A stretch of 64,000 nucleotides of DNA from Lucinisca nassula. Lineage: Eukaryota; Mollusca; Bivalvia; Lucinida; Lucinidae. Positions 41,935-52,678 of the stretch are shown in pieces. Within the stretch, counting starts at the first letter, position 1; each line of letters opens with the position of its first letter. A model generated the notes under the pieces. That model was not told where the DNA came from, made no database searches, and worked only from the letters and a program-made list of their open reading frames with translations. Position numbers and translations under genes: made by a program. Location: positions 49,203,143 to 49,267,142 of the forward strand of contig OY757026.1 of NCBI GenBank assembly GCA_963580285.1. The letters run 5' to 3'.

Positions 41935-43708
41935 ATATGAATTATCTCCCATATAAATGGCTAGGCCTCCTAGGATATGTTGAAGAAGTCTCCCATGAAA
42001 CGGGGTACTACGTACGGGCGTGTATATTTTGTTTATATTTTTTCAACTGCAGTACTTTATTCATGTTGGTAGGTCGTGTCTAATATGGGTACTATGCCCC
42101 TACAAGAACATAAATGTCCCTTGTCAAAGGCTAGCCTTCCTCTGTTATAAAAAAGGAGAGTTGGTTTTATTTTTCATTTATTGTTTTGTGCTGCAGTACT
42201 CTACACTATTAGCTGGTAAGTTACATACGGTTTAAGTGCTATGACCTTTCAAGAATATAAAGTTCCCTTGAACAAAGTCTAGACTTCACATTGTACGTTG
42301 AAGAAGGCTCCATTGGCATGGAACCCTTCGCACAGATGCATTTACTCTACATTTGCTGGTAAGAAACATCTGACATGCGTGCGCCCTCCAAGAATATTGA
42401 TTACTCCTGTTCAAGGGCTAGACTTCAGGTTGTATGATGAAGAAACCTCCTGTGGCATGGGGCGCTGTGCATTAATGAGTTTATTTGGTAATATTCTCGT
42501 AGCTTATGTCAAATTGAAAGTCAGTCTTCAAGATATAAATCCCCCACCCCCTACAAAGGCTAGCCTTCCTATGCAACCTTGAAAATGGCTCCAATGGAGC
42601 GAGGCGCTGCACACGAACCGGTGTTTTTATTTTCTTGTGCTGCAATACATTTGCTGGTAGGTTACCCCTGATCTGAGTGCTAAGGCCCTTCAAGCATGTA
42701 ATTGTCTCCTGAACAAAGGCTAGACTTTCCATGGTATCTTGAAGAATGCTCCTTTGGCACGAGGCGCTGCGCACGGATAGATGTTTTAGGCGTTACAGCC
42801 CTGTACACACACGCTGGTAGGTCACATATGATTTCAGGGTTATAGCTCTTCAAGAATATAAATTTCCCCTGTACAAAGGCTAGACTATTTTGGTATGTTG
42901 AAGAAGGCTCCCAAGGCATGGGGCTCTGCCCATTGATGTTATTTTAGGTGCTGCAGTCTATACATATGCTGGTAGGTTATAAGTGCCACGGCCATTCAGG
43001 AATATAAATTTCACATCTTCCTCTTTTGTGTTGAAGAAGGCGCCCAATGAGCGGGGCGCTGCACATGGCTTGCTACTTGGGAACAGCCATGCAGAACCAG
43101 TACAACGTGTATCCTGGTGGATGGTTTCGCATTGTTCAACGTGCGCCTTGGCGTGGTGCGGAACACTGCGCACGAAGGGTTGACGTTTTTTTTTTTTTTT
43201 TTTTGTGTTTTTTTTTTTTTTTGCTGCAGTATTGTATATAAGGTAGTAGGTGACATCTGTTTGAGTGCTATGGCATTCCATGGATGTAAATTTCACCTGT
43301 TCAAAGACTAGAATTTCCACAGTAGGTTGAAGATGGTTCCAACGTCATGGGGCGCTGTGCATGGATGCGTGTTTTTGTGTTGCTGCCCTGCCAATATGCT
43401 GGTTGATTGTTTAATTTGATAAGTATGGCCTTTCAAGAATATAAATTTCTCTGTAAAAAGACTAGGTTTCCAATGGTATGTTGTAGAGGGCTCCTATGAC
43501 ATGGGGCGCTATTTTGTACATAAGTTCGTGCGACTGATTTGAGTGCGACGGCCAATCAAAAATCTACATTTATATACATTTATCCTATACAAAGGCTGGC
43601 CTTCCTTTGATGTTGAAGAAGGTTCCCGTGACATAAGCGCTGCGCACGGACGGTTTTGTGTTTTGTTTTTGTGTAATGCAATACTGTGCATATGTCATTG
43701 GGCTATGT
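41935..43708 (+). repeat. 1.77-kb higher-order unit, copy 1
   Basis: CTAGGCCTCCTAGGATATG starts at 41961 and again at 43735, an offset of 1,774 bp. About 12 monomers in fixed order. Confidence 0.7.
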
Positions 43709-45485
43709 CTCCCAAATTATCTCCCATACAAATGCTAGGCCTCCTAGGATATGTTGAAGAAGTCTCCCATGACACGGGGTACTACGTACGGGCGTGTGGA
43801 TTTTGTTTATATTTTTTCAACTGCAGTACTTTACTCATGCTGGTAGGTCGTGTCTAATATGGGTACTATGGCCCTACAAGAACATAAATGTCCCTTGTCA
43901 AAGGCTAGCCTTCCTATGTTATAAAAGAGGAGGGTTGGTTTTATTTTTCATTTATTGTTTTGTGCTGCAGTACTCTACACTATTAGCTGGTAGGTTACAT
44001 ACGGTTTAAGTGCTATGACCTTTCAAGAATATAAAGTTCCCTTGAAGGCTTGACTTCACATTGTACATTGAAGAAGGCTTTCTTGGCATGGGACCCTTCG
44101 CACAGATGCATTTACCCTACATTTGCTGGTAAGTAACATCTGACATGCGTGCGCCCTCCATGAATATTGAAAAACCCTGTTCAAGGGCTGGACTTCAGGT
44201 TGTATGATGAAGAAACCTCATGTGGCATGGGGCGCTGTGCATTAATGGGTTTATTTGGTAATATTCTTGTGGGTTATGTCAAATTGAAAGTCAGGGTTCT
44301 TCAAGAATATAAATCCCCCACCCCCTACAAAGGATAGCCTTCCTATGTTACCTTGAAAATGGCTGAAATGGAGCGAGCCGCTGCACACGAACCGGTTTTT
44401 TTTCTTGTGCTACAATACATTTGCTGGTAGGTTACCCCTGATCTGAGTGCTAAGGCCCTTCAAGCATATAATTTTCTCCTGAACAAAGGCTAGACTTTCC
44501 ATGGTATCTTGAAGAATGCTCCTTTGGCACGAGGCGCTGCGCACAGATAGATGTTTTAGGCGTTGCAGCCCTGTACATACACGCTGGTAGGTCTAAAATG
44601 ATTTCAGGGTTATAGCCCTTTAAGAATATAAATTTCCCCTGTACAAAGGCTAGACTTTTTTTGGTATATTGAAGAAGGCTCCCAAGGCATGGGCTCTGCC
44701 CATGGATTTTATTTTGGGTGCTGCAGTCTATACATTTGCTGGTAGGTTATAAGTGCCACGGCCCTTCAGGAGTATAAATTTCACATCTTCCTCTTTTGTG
44801 TTGAAGAAGGCGCCCAATGTGCGGGGCGCTGCACATGGCTTGCTACTTGGGAACAGCCATGCAGAACCAGTACAACGTGTATCCTGGTGGATGGTTTCGC
44901 ATTGTACATCGTGCGCCTTGGCGTGGTGCGGAACACTGCGCACGAAGAGTTGACGTTTTTTTTTGTTTGTTTGTTTTTTCTGCGGTATGTATATAAGGTA
45001 GTAGGTGACATCTGTTTGAGTGCTATGGCATTTCATGGATGTAAATTTCACCGGTACAAAGACTAGAATTTCCACAGTATGTTCAAGAAGGTTCCAATGT
45101 CATGGGGCGCTGCGCATGGATGCGTGTTTTTGTGTTGCTGCCCTGCCAATATGCTGGTTGATTGTTTGATTTGATAAGTATGGCCCTTCAAGAATATAAA
45201 TTTCTCTGTAAAAAGACTAGGTTTCCAATGGTATGTTGAATAGGGCTCCTATAACATGGGGCGCTATGAATGAATGAGAGTTTTTTGTACATAAGTTCGT
45301 GGGTTATATCTGATTTGAGTGCGACGGCCAATCAAAAATATACATTTATATACGTTTATCCTATACAAAGGCTGGCCTTCCTTTGTTGTTTAAGAATGCT
45401 CCCGTGACATAAGCGATTCCCACGGACGGTTTTGTGTTTTGTTTTTGTGTAATTCAATACTGTACATATGTCAGTAGGCTATGTC
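43709..45485 (+). repeat. 1.77-kb higher-order unit, copy 2
   Basis: Follows copy 1 monomer by monomer, including the GCTTGCTACTTGGGAACAGC block (43070 and 44840). Small deletions (for example near 44045). The T-rich runs differ in length (43188-43222 against 44957-44980). Confidence 0.7.
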
Positions 45486-45925
45486 TGTTTTTGTTTATTT
45501 TAACCTTTCCGGAATAAGGTAATACCCTGTACACAGGCTAGCCGTCTTTTGTTATGCCATCTGTCAGGCTTGCTGCTGGTAAGTGTCATGCGACCAGTAC
45601 AACCCGTTTCATGGTGGGGGTACCGTGTTGTGCAACGTGCGACATGGTGCGATGCGGGGCACTGCGTACGGAGGGTAGGGTTTTGTTTTTCTTTTTTTTT
45701 TGTGCTGCAGTAGTGTTGAGTGCTCTGACCTACAAGAGTATAAATTTCCCCTTTACAACTGCTTGACTTCCCATAGTTTTGTTGAAAAAGCCTCTAATGG
45801 CACGGGGCGCTGAACACAGGTGGATTTACATATATTTGTTTTGTTTCAGTTCAGTATATATGCTGATAGGTTATGTCTAATTGAAGTGTTATGGCCTTTC
45901 AAGAATATAACTTTTCACTATCTAA

Positions 45926-46439
45926 GATACGTGATGCATGATAGCTACCCCGAATACCTATATAGTTCAGCCTGTCACATTATTGTCTCTGTTCTGCTCG
46001 TTTTGCTTTTGTCCGTTCTTTCCGATCTCTTGTTTTCTCTCATCTAGCACCCACTGCTCCTGGCCTTTTAAAAATTACAGAGGAGGCCTGGTCTTGCCAA
46101 AGGAGTAATTATGTTCTATAACCGGGTTGAAGCTAGGACTGCATCACGAAACTGTAAATTGCGGGGTTCGAAAGTTTTTATACGCCCGTTAGAATGCGTT
46201 TTCCGACCGGCCGTCAGTTCGTCCGGAATATTCTGACCAATCTCGTGTATGAGGTCAAGATAGCGTGTCAGATTCAAAAAATGCTCCATTTTTCTCAGTT
46301 TTGGACTTCATTCCCTCTGATTAGTTTTCTTTTGTTTTCGGACTACCCTTGTGTGCGCCATAGGTAGATAATCATATCTGAAAGACACTTCGTTGCAATA
46401 TATACGAGGTACGAGCTCGCGACCATTGGTGAGCTGTTT
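45926..46439. other. No gene recognised
   Basis: Contains a GGGGTTCGAAAGTTTTTATA then CGCCCGTTAGAATGCG block with GTCAGTTCGTCC that looks like a repeat end. No coding signal. Confidence 0.4.
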
Positions 46440-47440
46440 TCTCCTGACTACTTTGGTTTAGTTGTGTTATTAGTTGGTCATTTTTGGCTCTTTTTATATT
46501 TGTCGTTGTGTTCATTGTTGAGTTGGTATGTGTCTTTTTTGTCACGTGTGTTATTATTTTGTCATTTTATGGGTTCTTTTGGTGTTTGCCGTTGTGTTCA
46601 TTACTGAATCCTACTTAAGTCGTATCTCCGTCTTTTTAAGGGCATCGGGTTTTGTACTTACTTGAATAACAGAGTTTATGTGCGTTATGCGGTCTTTTCT
46701 TCTGTTTGTGTTTCTTAATGTGATACTTTTGCTGCATTGGCTTTTTAAGATTGTTTTTAGAGGTTTCTGCTGTTGGACTTTTCCATGGTTATTTGGTGTT
46801 TTGTTTCTTGGTTTATCAGGCATGTTTTAAGTGGTTTTGTTGCTTGCGTTGGTCTTTGAAAGGTCGGTTTTGCTTTTGTAGGTCTTAGATGTGTGTATTT
46901 GGATTGTCGTTCTTGTGTTGGTATTTCGGACGTTTGTTTGCGGCGAGGTCTTCATTGAGTTGATCTGTAATGAATATGTTTTTTCGTCAGTTCGTGTTAA
47001 ATTCACCTTTTTTTTTTTTGGTTTGCCTTGTTTTTATATCCAAAGTTGCTTCGTTTTGAATGTTTCATCTTAATGTATAAATGTGTTTATGCATGTTTGC
47101 CGGTAATTAGAATGAAAATTTGTCTCATATGTATTTATTGTATGTCATTTATATGTATTTGTTTTGTCATTCATATGTATTTGTTTTGTCATTCACAAAT
47201 ATTTGTTGCAAATGCTTTCCATCCATTCGTTCATCCATATGTTTGTTCGCCAAACCCTCACCTTTGCTATAACCTTAGTGTTCATCCTTAGGTTGAAGTG
47301 CATACAAGCGAGACATATTTTCGCTGGAATTCTAGTTCTTAATTAATGCTTTGTTTTACGGGTTGTTACGTTTACTTAATTCAGCTTTGCATTTCAGACT
47401 CTTTGTATTTTACTTTTGCTTAAAATTTCTGTTTATCCTG
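46440..47440. other. Strand-asymmetric T/G-rich stretch
   Basis: The plus strand is strongly T and G rich over about 1 kb (for example GTTGTGTTATTAGTTGG, GTCATTTTGTGG-like words, GTATTTGTTTTGTCATTC repeated near 47155-47195). Frames are low complexity. Possible explanations are a decayed long 3' UTR or a biased repeat; I cannot choose. Confidence 0.4.
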
Positions 47441-47448
47441 CTTTAATC

Positions 47449-47655
47449 CGTCACGAAAACACGCCTATATAATTTTGACCCATTAAATCCCCACTTTTTT
47501 ATAATAGAAAAATGGGTTGACAGGTGTATTCATTATTTCTCATTTCTGCTCAAAAGTATAGATTGTGATTACTCGTAAGAACCACCTCAAACGCATTGTG
47601 GTTAACAGTGAGAACCAGCTCGCCGTGGCGATTCAAACGAGCGCCAACAATCCAT
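47449..47655. mobile_element. H1 MITE, left part, cut by SINE S
   Basis: CGTCACGAAAACACGCCTAT end, ATTTCTGCTCAAAAGTATAG and a damaged stem (GTGATTACTCGTAAGAACC). The element stops at CAATCCATGTTTTG where the SINE begins. Confidence 0.5.
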
Positions 47656-47965
47656 GTTTTGTTTGTTTGTATTGATATTTAACGGCCCAGTCAACACTAT
47701 TTAGGTCATTTTTGAGCCGGCCAATTAACCTATCAACACTTTTCCTAGGCAGGCTTATACGTAAGCGGTTAACCAGTACAGTGCACATTCTTTCGCCAGA
47801 AACTGACATCTGCCCTTCTTGAATCAGGGGTAGAGAGAGAATGACCGTAGAAAATATGTCGTGATCAATCTCAACGAAAGAATGTTGCCGACGCCAGTAG
47901 GTATCGAACCCGCGCCCTCCTGATCACCAGACAGACGCGCATCCGACTGAGCTACCGAGGCCGGC
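47656..47965 (-). mobile_element. SINE S, full length
   Basis: Minus strand: tRNA-like head from GCCGGCCTCGGTAGCTCAG (box A) to box B GGTTCGATACC. Then CATTCTTTCGTTGAGATTG, ATTCTCTCTCTACCCCTG, ATTCAAGAAGGGCAGATG and a 3' part identical in layout to SINE A: GTACTGGTTAACCGCTTACG, AAGCCTGCCTAGGAAAA, AATGACCTAAATAGTGTTGA, a GGGCCGTTAAAT core and CAAACAAAC. About 310 bp. Flanks ACAATCCATGTTTT and ACAATTTATGTTTA form a probable imperfect duplication. Confidence 0.75.
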
Positions 47966-48042
47966 ACAATTTATGTTTAGAGGAATTTTTGTAATGCATA
48001 TCGGGATATGGGTTTACCAGCGTTCTTTAAATCATCAAGCAA

Positions 48043-48630
48043 CCGCTGTAGCTCCATCGGATGCGCGCCTGACTGGAGGACTCGGATCGGCAGAATTCTC
48101 TCATGGAGATTGATCATGAAATCTTTTATCCGGCCATTCTCTTCCTTCTGCTGATTCGATCAAGACTGGTAGTTGTCCGGCCCCCGCCCATCGGGGCTTG
48201 AAGAAATATATGGACTGTATGATGCTTCCAAGCAGAGCTGAATCCGACCAGCACACGATTACTGGTAAACCGCTTAGAGGATCTAAGCCTGTCCAGGCAA
48301 AGCGGTGCGCACGAGTCGGACCGTCCATGCTTAAAAACCCTATTGGTTTCATTGGGCTTGAGATTTCATTTCATCTCATTTCATCTCAATGTCGGGTAAA
48401 AGTCCCACAAAATTGGAAGCAACTTCTCCAAAATGACCAATACAGTGTTGACGGGGATGTTAAACTTCAAATCAAATAAACAAACAAACTGGTATTTGCC
48501 AGTTTCTTGTGAAAGAATGTGTATTGTACTGGTTACCGCTTACGCAAAAGCCTGCCCAGGAAAAATGTGGAGGTATGAGCTAAATAGTGTTGACTGGACC
48601 GTTAAACTCCTAAACAAACAAACAAAAATT
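48043..48630 (+). mobile_element. SINE S, split by SINE A
   Basis: The head is degraded (GCTGTAGCTCCATCGGATGC) but the body GGAGATTGATCATGAAATC and CTGCTGATTCGATCAAGAC is clear. After the SINE A it resumes with AGTTTCTTGTGAAAGAATG, GTACTGGTTACCGCTTACGC, AAGCCTGCCCAGGAAAA and GACTGGACCGTTAAACTCC, then CAAACAAACAAA. Confidence 0.65.
48179..48487 (+). mobile_element. SINE A, full length, inserted in SINE S
   Basis: From GGCCCCCGCCCATCGGGGC to CAAATCAAATAAACAAACAA. Flanking ACTGGTAGTTGTCC (48165-48178) and ACTGGTATTTGCC (48488-48500) are an imperfect duplication of SINE S sequence. Younger than the S copy. Confidence 0.8.
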
Positions 48631-48739
48631 AAGCATTTGCGGCAACAGTCCAAGTCCATACAGACAGGACATAACCTTCGGTGCATTATTGGAACACATC
48701 TTTTCAAACATACTGAAACACCTACCAACAAAAAACAAA

Positions 48740-49007
48740 GTTTTCAGATAAAGATTCTAAAAGTTTTCGTACCTCTGCCAAAAACAAAAACAACAACAAA
48801 AAAAAAAAAACAACAAAAAAAAAAAAAAACATAGATTGTCGGTACTCGTTTAAAACGCGTCGACGAGACTGTGATAACGAGTATCCACAATTTATATTTT
48901 TAGCAGAAATAAGAGAAACATAAAAATTGAATACCCTTGTAAATCCCAGTTTCACTACAAAAAGTAGGATTTCAAGGGGTCAAAATTATATGCGTGTTTT
49001 CGTGATT
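48740..49007. mobile_element. H1 MITE, diverged, with A-rich expansions
   Basis: GTTTTCAGATAAAGATTC, A runs at 48798-48830, ACATAGATTGTCGGTACTCG with a weak stem, then CAAAATTATATGCGTGTTTT and CGTGATTGG. Confidence 0.5.
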
Positions 49008-49024
49008 GGAATTCTTGTTCTAAC

Positions 49025-49335
49025 TAATACTTTACTTTATTACATGACGTCATTGATAAGCAGTGGTTAACGTCCTGTAATAAATATCGTATGACCACAC
49101 GTTCGGTAACACTTCGGCGGGATTAGGTAACGTCATGACGACGTCCATGTCAACAATGCATTTTTTTTGAGAAAACAAAATGTCAAATTCAAAGGGGATA
49201 AAATCCTTTTTTAAAGTGGTCATATGATAAACATAATCTTGCATTCGTGTTGATTTCATATGAAATTTATGAAATTTACCAAGGGCTCATTTCATAAATA
49301 TCATATGAAATGACCACTCGTGAAAGATCCTGTAT
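49025..49335 (+). repeat. K element, second copy (partial)
   Basis: GATAAGCAGTGGTTAACGTC, ATCGTATGACCACACG and TTTCATATGAAATTTATG with its partner CATAAATATCATATGAAATG, parallel to 21215-21510. Confidence 0.5.
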
Positions 49336-49608
49336 TTTCAAGCTGCTATTTTTGCTAAATTCAACTTTGCATTTCAGGCTCTGTGTATTTTGCTTTGCTA
49401 TTTTTGTTGAATCTATTTTAAGCATGGCATTATATAGGCGTTCAGTTTCCCATCGTTCGTTTATCAAGCGGTCAACATTTGCGACAACCCCTCGCAATAA
49501 CGTTCAAGTCCATAAGGCATAAAATAGCAATCTGCGGATTTCTTGATTAACAATACTTGGTTCCTTTGTAGCCGTATGGAAATGATGGCAGTGATCAGGA
49601 ATCGATAG

Positions 49609-49891
49609 CATCACGTGAGCAAGTCCGTGAAATGAACACCCCCTAAACCCAACATTATGTAGAGAAAACTGGGGTTTACGGGGGTAGATATTATTTTTCC
49701 TATTTCTGCTCTAAGACATAGCTTGTGGGTACTCGTTAGAGCCGCCTAAATGAGATGGTTCTAACGAGCACCCACAACCTATGTTTGAAGTACAAATAAC
49801 AAAAAATAGCACAGATTTTCATCTGAAAAGTAACCATTTTGGAGATGTGAAAAAACATTATGTCGCACTGGTATGTTATCGTAATGGAATT
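49609..49891 (+). mobile_element. H2 MITE, full length reference copy
   Basis: 283 bp from CATCACGTGAGCAAGTCCGTG-type start to GTTATCGTAATG end. Inner pair CCCCTAAACCCAACATT and AAACTGGGGTTTACGGGGG. Stem GTGGGTACTCGTTAGAGCCG facing GGTTCTAACGAGCACCCAC. Ends CATCACG and CGTAATG match the H1 ends. Confidence 0.7.
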
Positions 49892-50515
49892 ACCTCACAC
49901 CTCCCATCAAATACACCAAAGGGAAAGAAATGCAAACTTAAAATAACTTCACCATAATGAAAAAAGTCACAAGTGAAAAGCCAAAAGGACAGTTACTTTA
50001 CCGCAAAATGGCCAAAAGGCTATCCAAAATTAAAATATTTGACATTCCGATAGATCGGAATATTTGTCTTGTCGTTAACAACGCTGTGTAGTATAGTGGA
50101 GTTGAGATATGTCACGTGGTCAGTTACCGTGATGTGGTCAGTTCCTACAGTGTACAGCTCACAAAATAACTTTGTATTGATCGGATCAGGCAGTTTGATC
50201 CAGTGGTGACGAATGATCGCCTGTTTCAACAAAATTCCACTCTGCAACAAATTGCGCGTTATGAATGTATCATATTTGAGGGAAACATCGTGTTCTGCAA
50301 TCGTTAGCAATCAGACATTCATGTATAAATCTAATATGTTGTCACACACAGTCCTCCGGTAATGTCAGAAAATATCGAATTATTATTTCCAGAACGCCTT
50401 TTTTTTTTCAACGATCACTTCGTACTCTTTGTCCATTAGGCGCGTCAATCTGCACCAATTTGTTGGTTATTTGTTTCAGTCAGAAGTTAAGACCAGACAT
50501 TAGCTGGGCCCCGTC
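49892..50515. other. No gene recognised
   Basis: 49978-50030 resembles the AGCCAAAAGGACAGT repeat fragment (also 4131). A 96-codon minus frame (50020-50310) shows no domain. Confidence 0.45.
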
Positions 50516-51036
50516 AAGCGATTTTGGTACTTATCGCCTATGCGAGCAGCGAAGGTTCAGGCGAGCCTGCGCATCCGCGCAGTCTCGCCATAACCTTCGC
50601 TGCTCGCTCATACAAGCAGTGAATCAAGAGGAACCTTCAGACAGAAAGCCATATCCCTGGCCCCTCTGAATGGCTGGGCATGCGCAGTTAAAATTTGTCA
50701 TGACGGAATGCTCGAAGACCCAAATTCGCTTGGCGGGGCTCAGCTAACAAATATGCAAAGACGAACTATAGCAATAATACACGAAAGAATAACATTATTT
50801 GAGCCCCGCCAAGCGAATTTGTGTCTTCGAGCATTCCGTCATGACAAATTTTAACTGCGCATGCCCAGCCATTCAGAGGGACCAGGGATATGGCTTTCTG
50901 TCTGAAGGTTCCTCTTGATTCATTGCTTGCATGAGCGAGCATCGAAGGTTCTGGAGAGACTGCGCGGATGCGCAGGCTCGCCTGAACCTTCGCTGCTCGC
51001 ATAGGCGATAAGTACCAAAATCGCTTGACGGGGCCC
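50516..51036. mobile_element. Inverted pair of MITEs (226/236-bp arms, 59-bp spacer)
   Basis: Arms 50516-50741 and 50801-51036 are about 95% identical in inverted orientation. The outer ends read GGGCCCCGTCAAGCGATTTT and the inner ends, read inwards, GAGCCCCGCCAAGCGAATTT. Each arm is thus itself bounded by related inverted termini and looks like one MITE copy. Each arm also carries a stem (GCGAGCAGCGAAGGTT facing AACCTTCGCTGCTCGC). The AT-rich spacer has no ORF. Confidence 0.7.
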
Positions 51037-51044
51037 ATTTTACA

Positions 51045-51200
51045 TAGCCACAATCCTCACCCTTGCTTCAGTCGTGGTTTAGACAATTTGTTCAGTCCGC
51101 ATGAAGGATTTGTAACTCATCAGTGAATCATTCCCGAGAACATTAAATTAAACGAAAACGACGAGGACTCCACAGCATTAAATGATAACTGCTGGACCAA
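51045..51200 (+). repeat. Repeat F fragment
   Basis: AGCCACAATCCTCACCCTTG, CAGTCGTGGTTTA and CAGTCCGCATGAAGG, matching 4300-4345 and 5430-5560. Confidence 0.35.
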
Positions 51201-51967
51201 AAGAAAACCAATTGTTGGACTCCGGGGGCTCGACTATTTTGTCTCTTTACCAGCCAGAGGCATTCTGGCTTTCTGCAGATGTGCATGTCTGCAAAGAGGC
51301 TGGGCACTTCCTTGCATGCGACTTCCTAATTACCTTTTTCGCCGAAGCTCGCAGTGAGGGTCTACTTGAAGTAATGTAGTAATTCCTGTGTCATAGTTAC
51401 AAATGGGTTCTCTTTACTGATGACGGTCTTTCTTCACGTCAGGGTTCTGAGGTCAGAATTGGAAAACGGAACACCATCAAGGAATTTGTCTGTCCCCAGT
51501 GGGCACTCAACGTTAAAATGACGTATCAACGTCGGAGTGATGTCATCTCATCGCATCGATGTTGATAGGACGTCATTTAAACGCTGAGTGCCTGCTGGGT
51601 CTTATGGCTAATACCAGTCTGCTTAGCCATTGCAACAGCCCTCTGTTGCCAGCAACTGCTCTCAGTTGCCAATGCACCAGCATGTCTGTTTCCAGCCTGC
51701 ATCCTGTCTGTGGGGACTACGAAAGCAGGGTCCTCGTCCCAGTCCCCGGGTACAATTGTTTACGATGCTGTCATAAAATTAATTAGATGTTGTTTAGAAA
51801 CAGTTGATCATTAATAGGGCCCATCTGGAATTTCTTATTCTAAATATTTTTTGTTTATATATATTTTAGAAAATGGGATATTTTAATAATAATTTAAGAG
51901 CATCATAAAACAATTGTAGCGAATGCTTTCATAATTGATACCTTAAGACATGTTAGAGATAGGATAT
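51201..51967. other. Non-coding apart from one MITE
   Basis: Frames at 51182-51379 and 51559-51786 have no recognisable domain. The second starts inside the palindrome at 51495-51599. Confidence 0.4.
51495..51599. mobile_element. 105-bp palindromic MITE with CCCAG.GGGCAC ends
   Basis: CCCAGTGGGCACTCAACGTT faces ACGCTGAGTGCCTGCTGGG, and ATGACGTATCAACG faces GTTGATAGGACGTCAT. MITEs with CCCAGCAGGCAC termini and ACGTTGA words are common in aquatic animals; single copy here. Confidence 0.6.
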
Positions 51968-52105
51968 TTTTTGTTTTGCGGCACTTTCAAGATAATTAGC
52001 CCCCGATTTCGAGGTGGGCGAAAACTGGAGTATCCGGAGAAAAACCACCTGACCTTTCGTCTCACATGTGACCCGAGCGGTCACCGCTCTTAATCCCTAA
52101 TAATC
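51968..52105 (-). mobile_element. SINE C, internally deleted
   Basis: Forward side TTTGCGGCACTTTCAAGATA, CGAGGTGGGCGAAAACTGG, GGAGAAAAACCACCTGACC and TCACATGTGACCCGAGCGG. The tRNA-like part is mostly lost. Confidence 0.55.
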
Positions 52106-52399
52106 TTACCCATTTGGTCACTCTAGCTTACAAATTGATGATGCTGAAAGACTGGCGATTACCGTCAGGTTTGTTTTTTCGGCACTCTTATCAAAATTTT
52201 TCGTCAGAACATCAACCGTTTTGGCGATATGAATGAATGTACTCTGTCGCACGGATTTGTTATCATGATGCTGTATTTTGACAAGTTTTATGTTCTCGGA
52301 GTTGTGGCGATGAGAAAGAAATCCTGCACGCAGCCTGAACGAATTATTAAGACAAAATCAAGGGCGTGCATTGTGGTCATGTCAAATCTATTTAACCCC

Positions 52400-52675
52400 A
52401 ATCACGAAAACACGCTTATATAATTCTGACCCCCTTGAACCCTACGTTTATATTATAAAACTGGGGTTTACATAGGTTTTTCTTATTTCTGCTCAAAAAT
52501 ATAGATTGTGTATATCCGTTAGAACCGCATCGATCAGGTGGTTCTAACGTGTACCCCAAATCTATATTTTGAAAGGAATTTGGAAAAAAATATCAGAATT
52601 TTAGATCTGAATTTTTTTTTCGGCGGTGAACTTTGCAATGACTTTGAATAGGCGTGTTTTCGTTAAGCAGAGCTT
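52400..52675. mobile_element. H1 MITE, full length
   Basis: Ends AATCACGAAAACACGCTTAT and AATAGGCGTGTTTTCGTTAAG. Stem CGTTAGAACCGCATCGATCA facing GGTGGTTCTAACGTGTACC. Confidence 0.65.
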
Positions 52676-52678
52676 TTT

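Larger units (their letters stand above)
41815..45925 (+). repeat. Satellite array of about 150-bp monomers
   Basis: About 26 monomers. The common order is GTGCTGCAGTACTGTACAT, ATGCTGGTAGGTTATGTCTG, ATTTGAGTGCTATGGCCCTT, CAAGAATATAAATTTCCCC, TGTACAAAGGCTAGACTTCC, GGTATGTTGAAGAAGGCTCC and GGCACGGGGCGCTGCGCACG, then GATGGGTGTTTT. The CAAGAATATAAA word occurs near 41803, 41931, 42102, 42249, 42389, 42528, 42690, 42851, 42998 and so on (spacing about 125-170). Frames read from it are chance. Confidence 0.75.

Noticed and set aside
48433..48834. 133-codon plus-strand frame
   Set aside because: Spans the end of SINE A, SINE S and an A-rich H1, so it is a chance frame in repeats.
51182..51786. Two adjacent frames as exons of a conserved gene
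   Set aside because: The upstream similarity to 5400-5560 is repeat F with many indels, and the second frame starts in a MITE palindrome.
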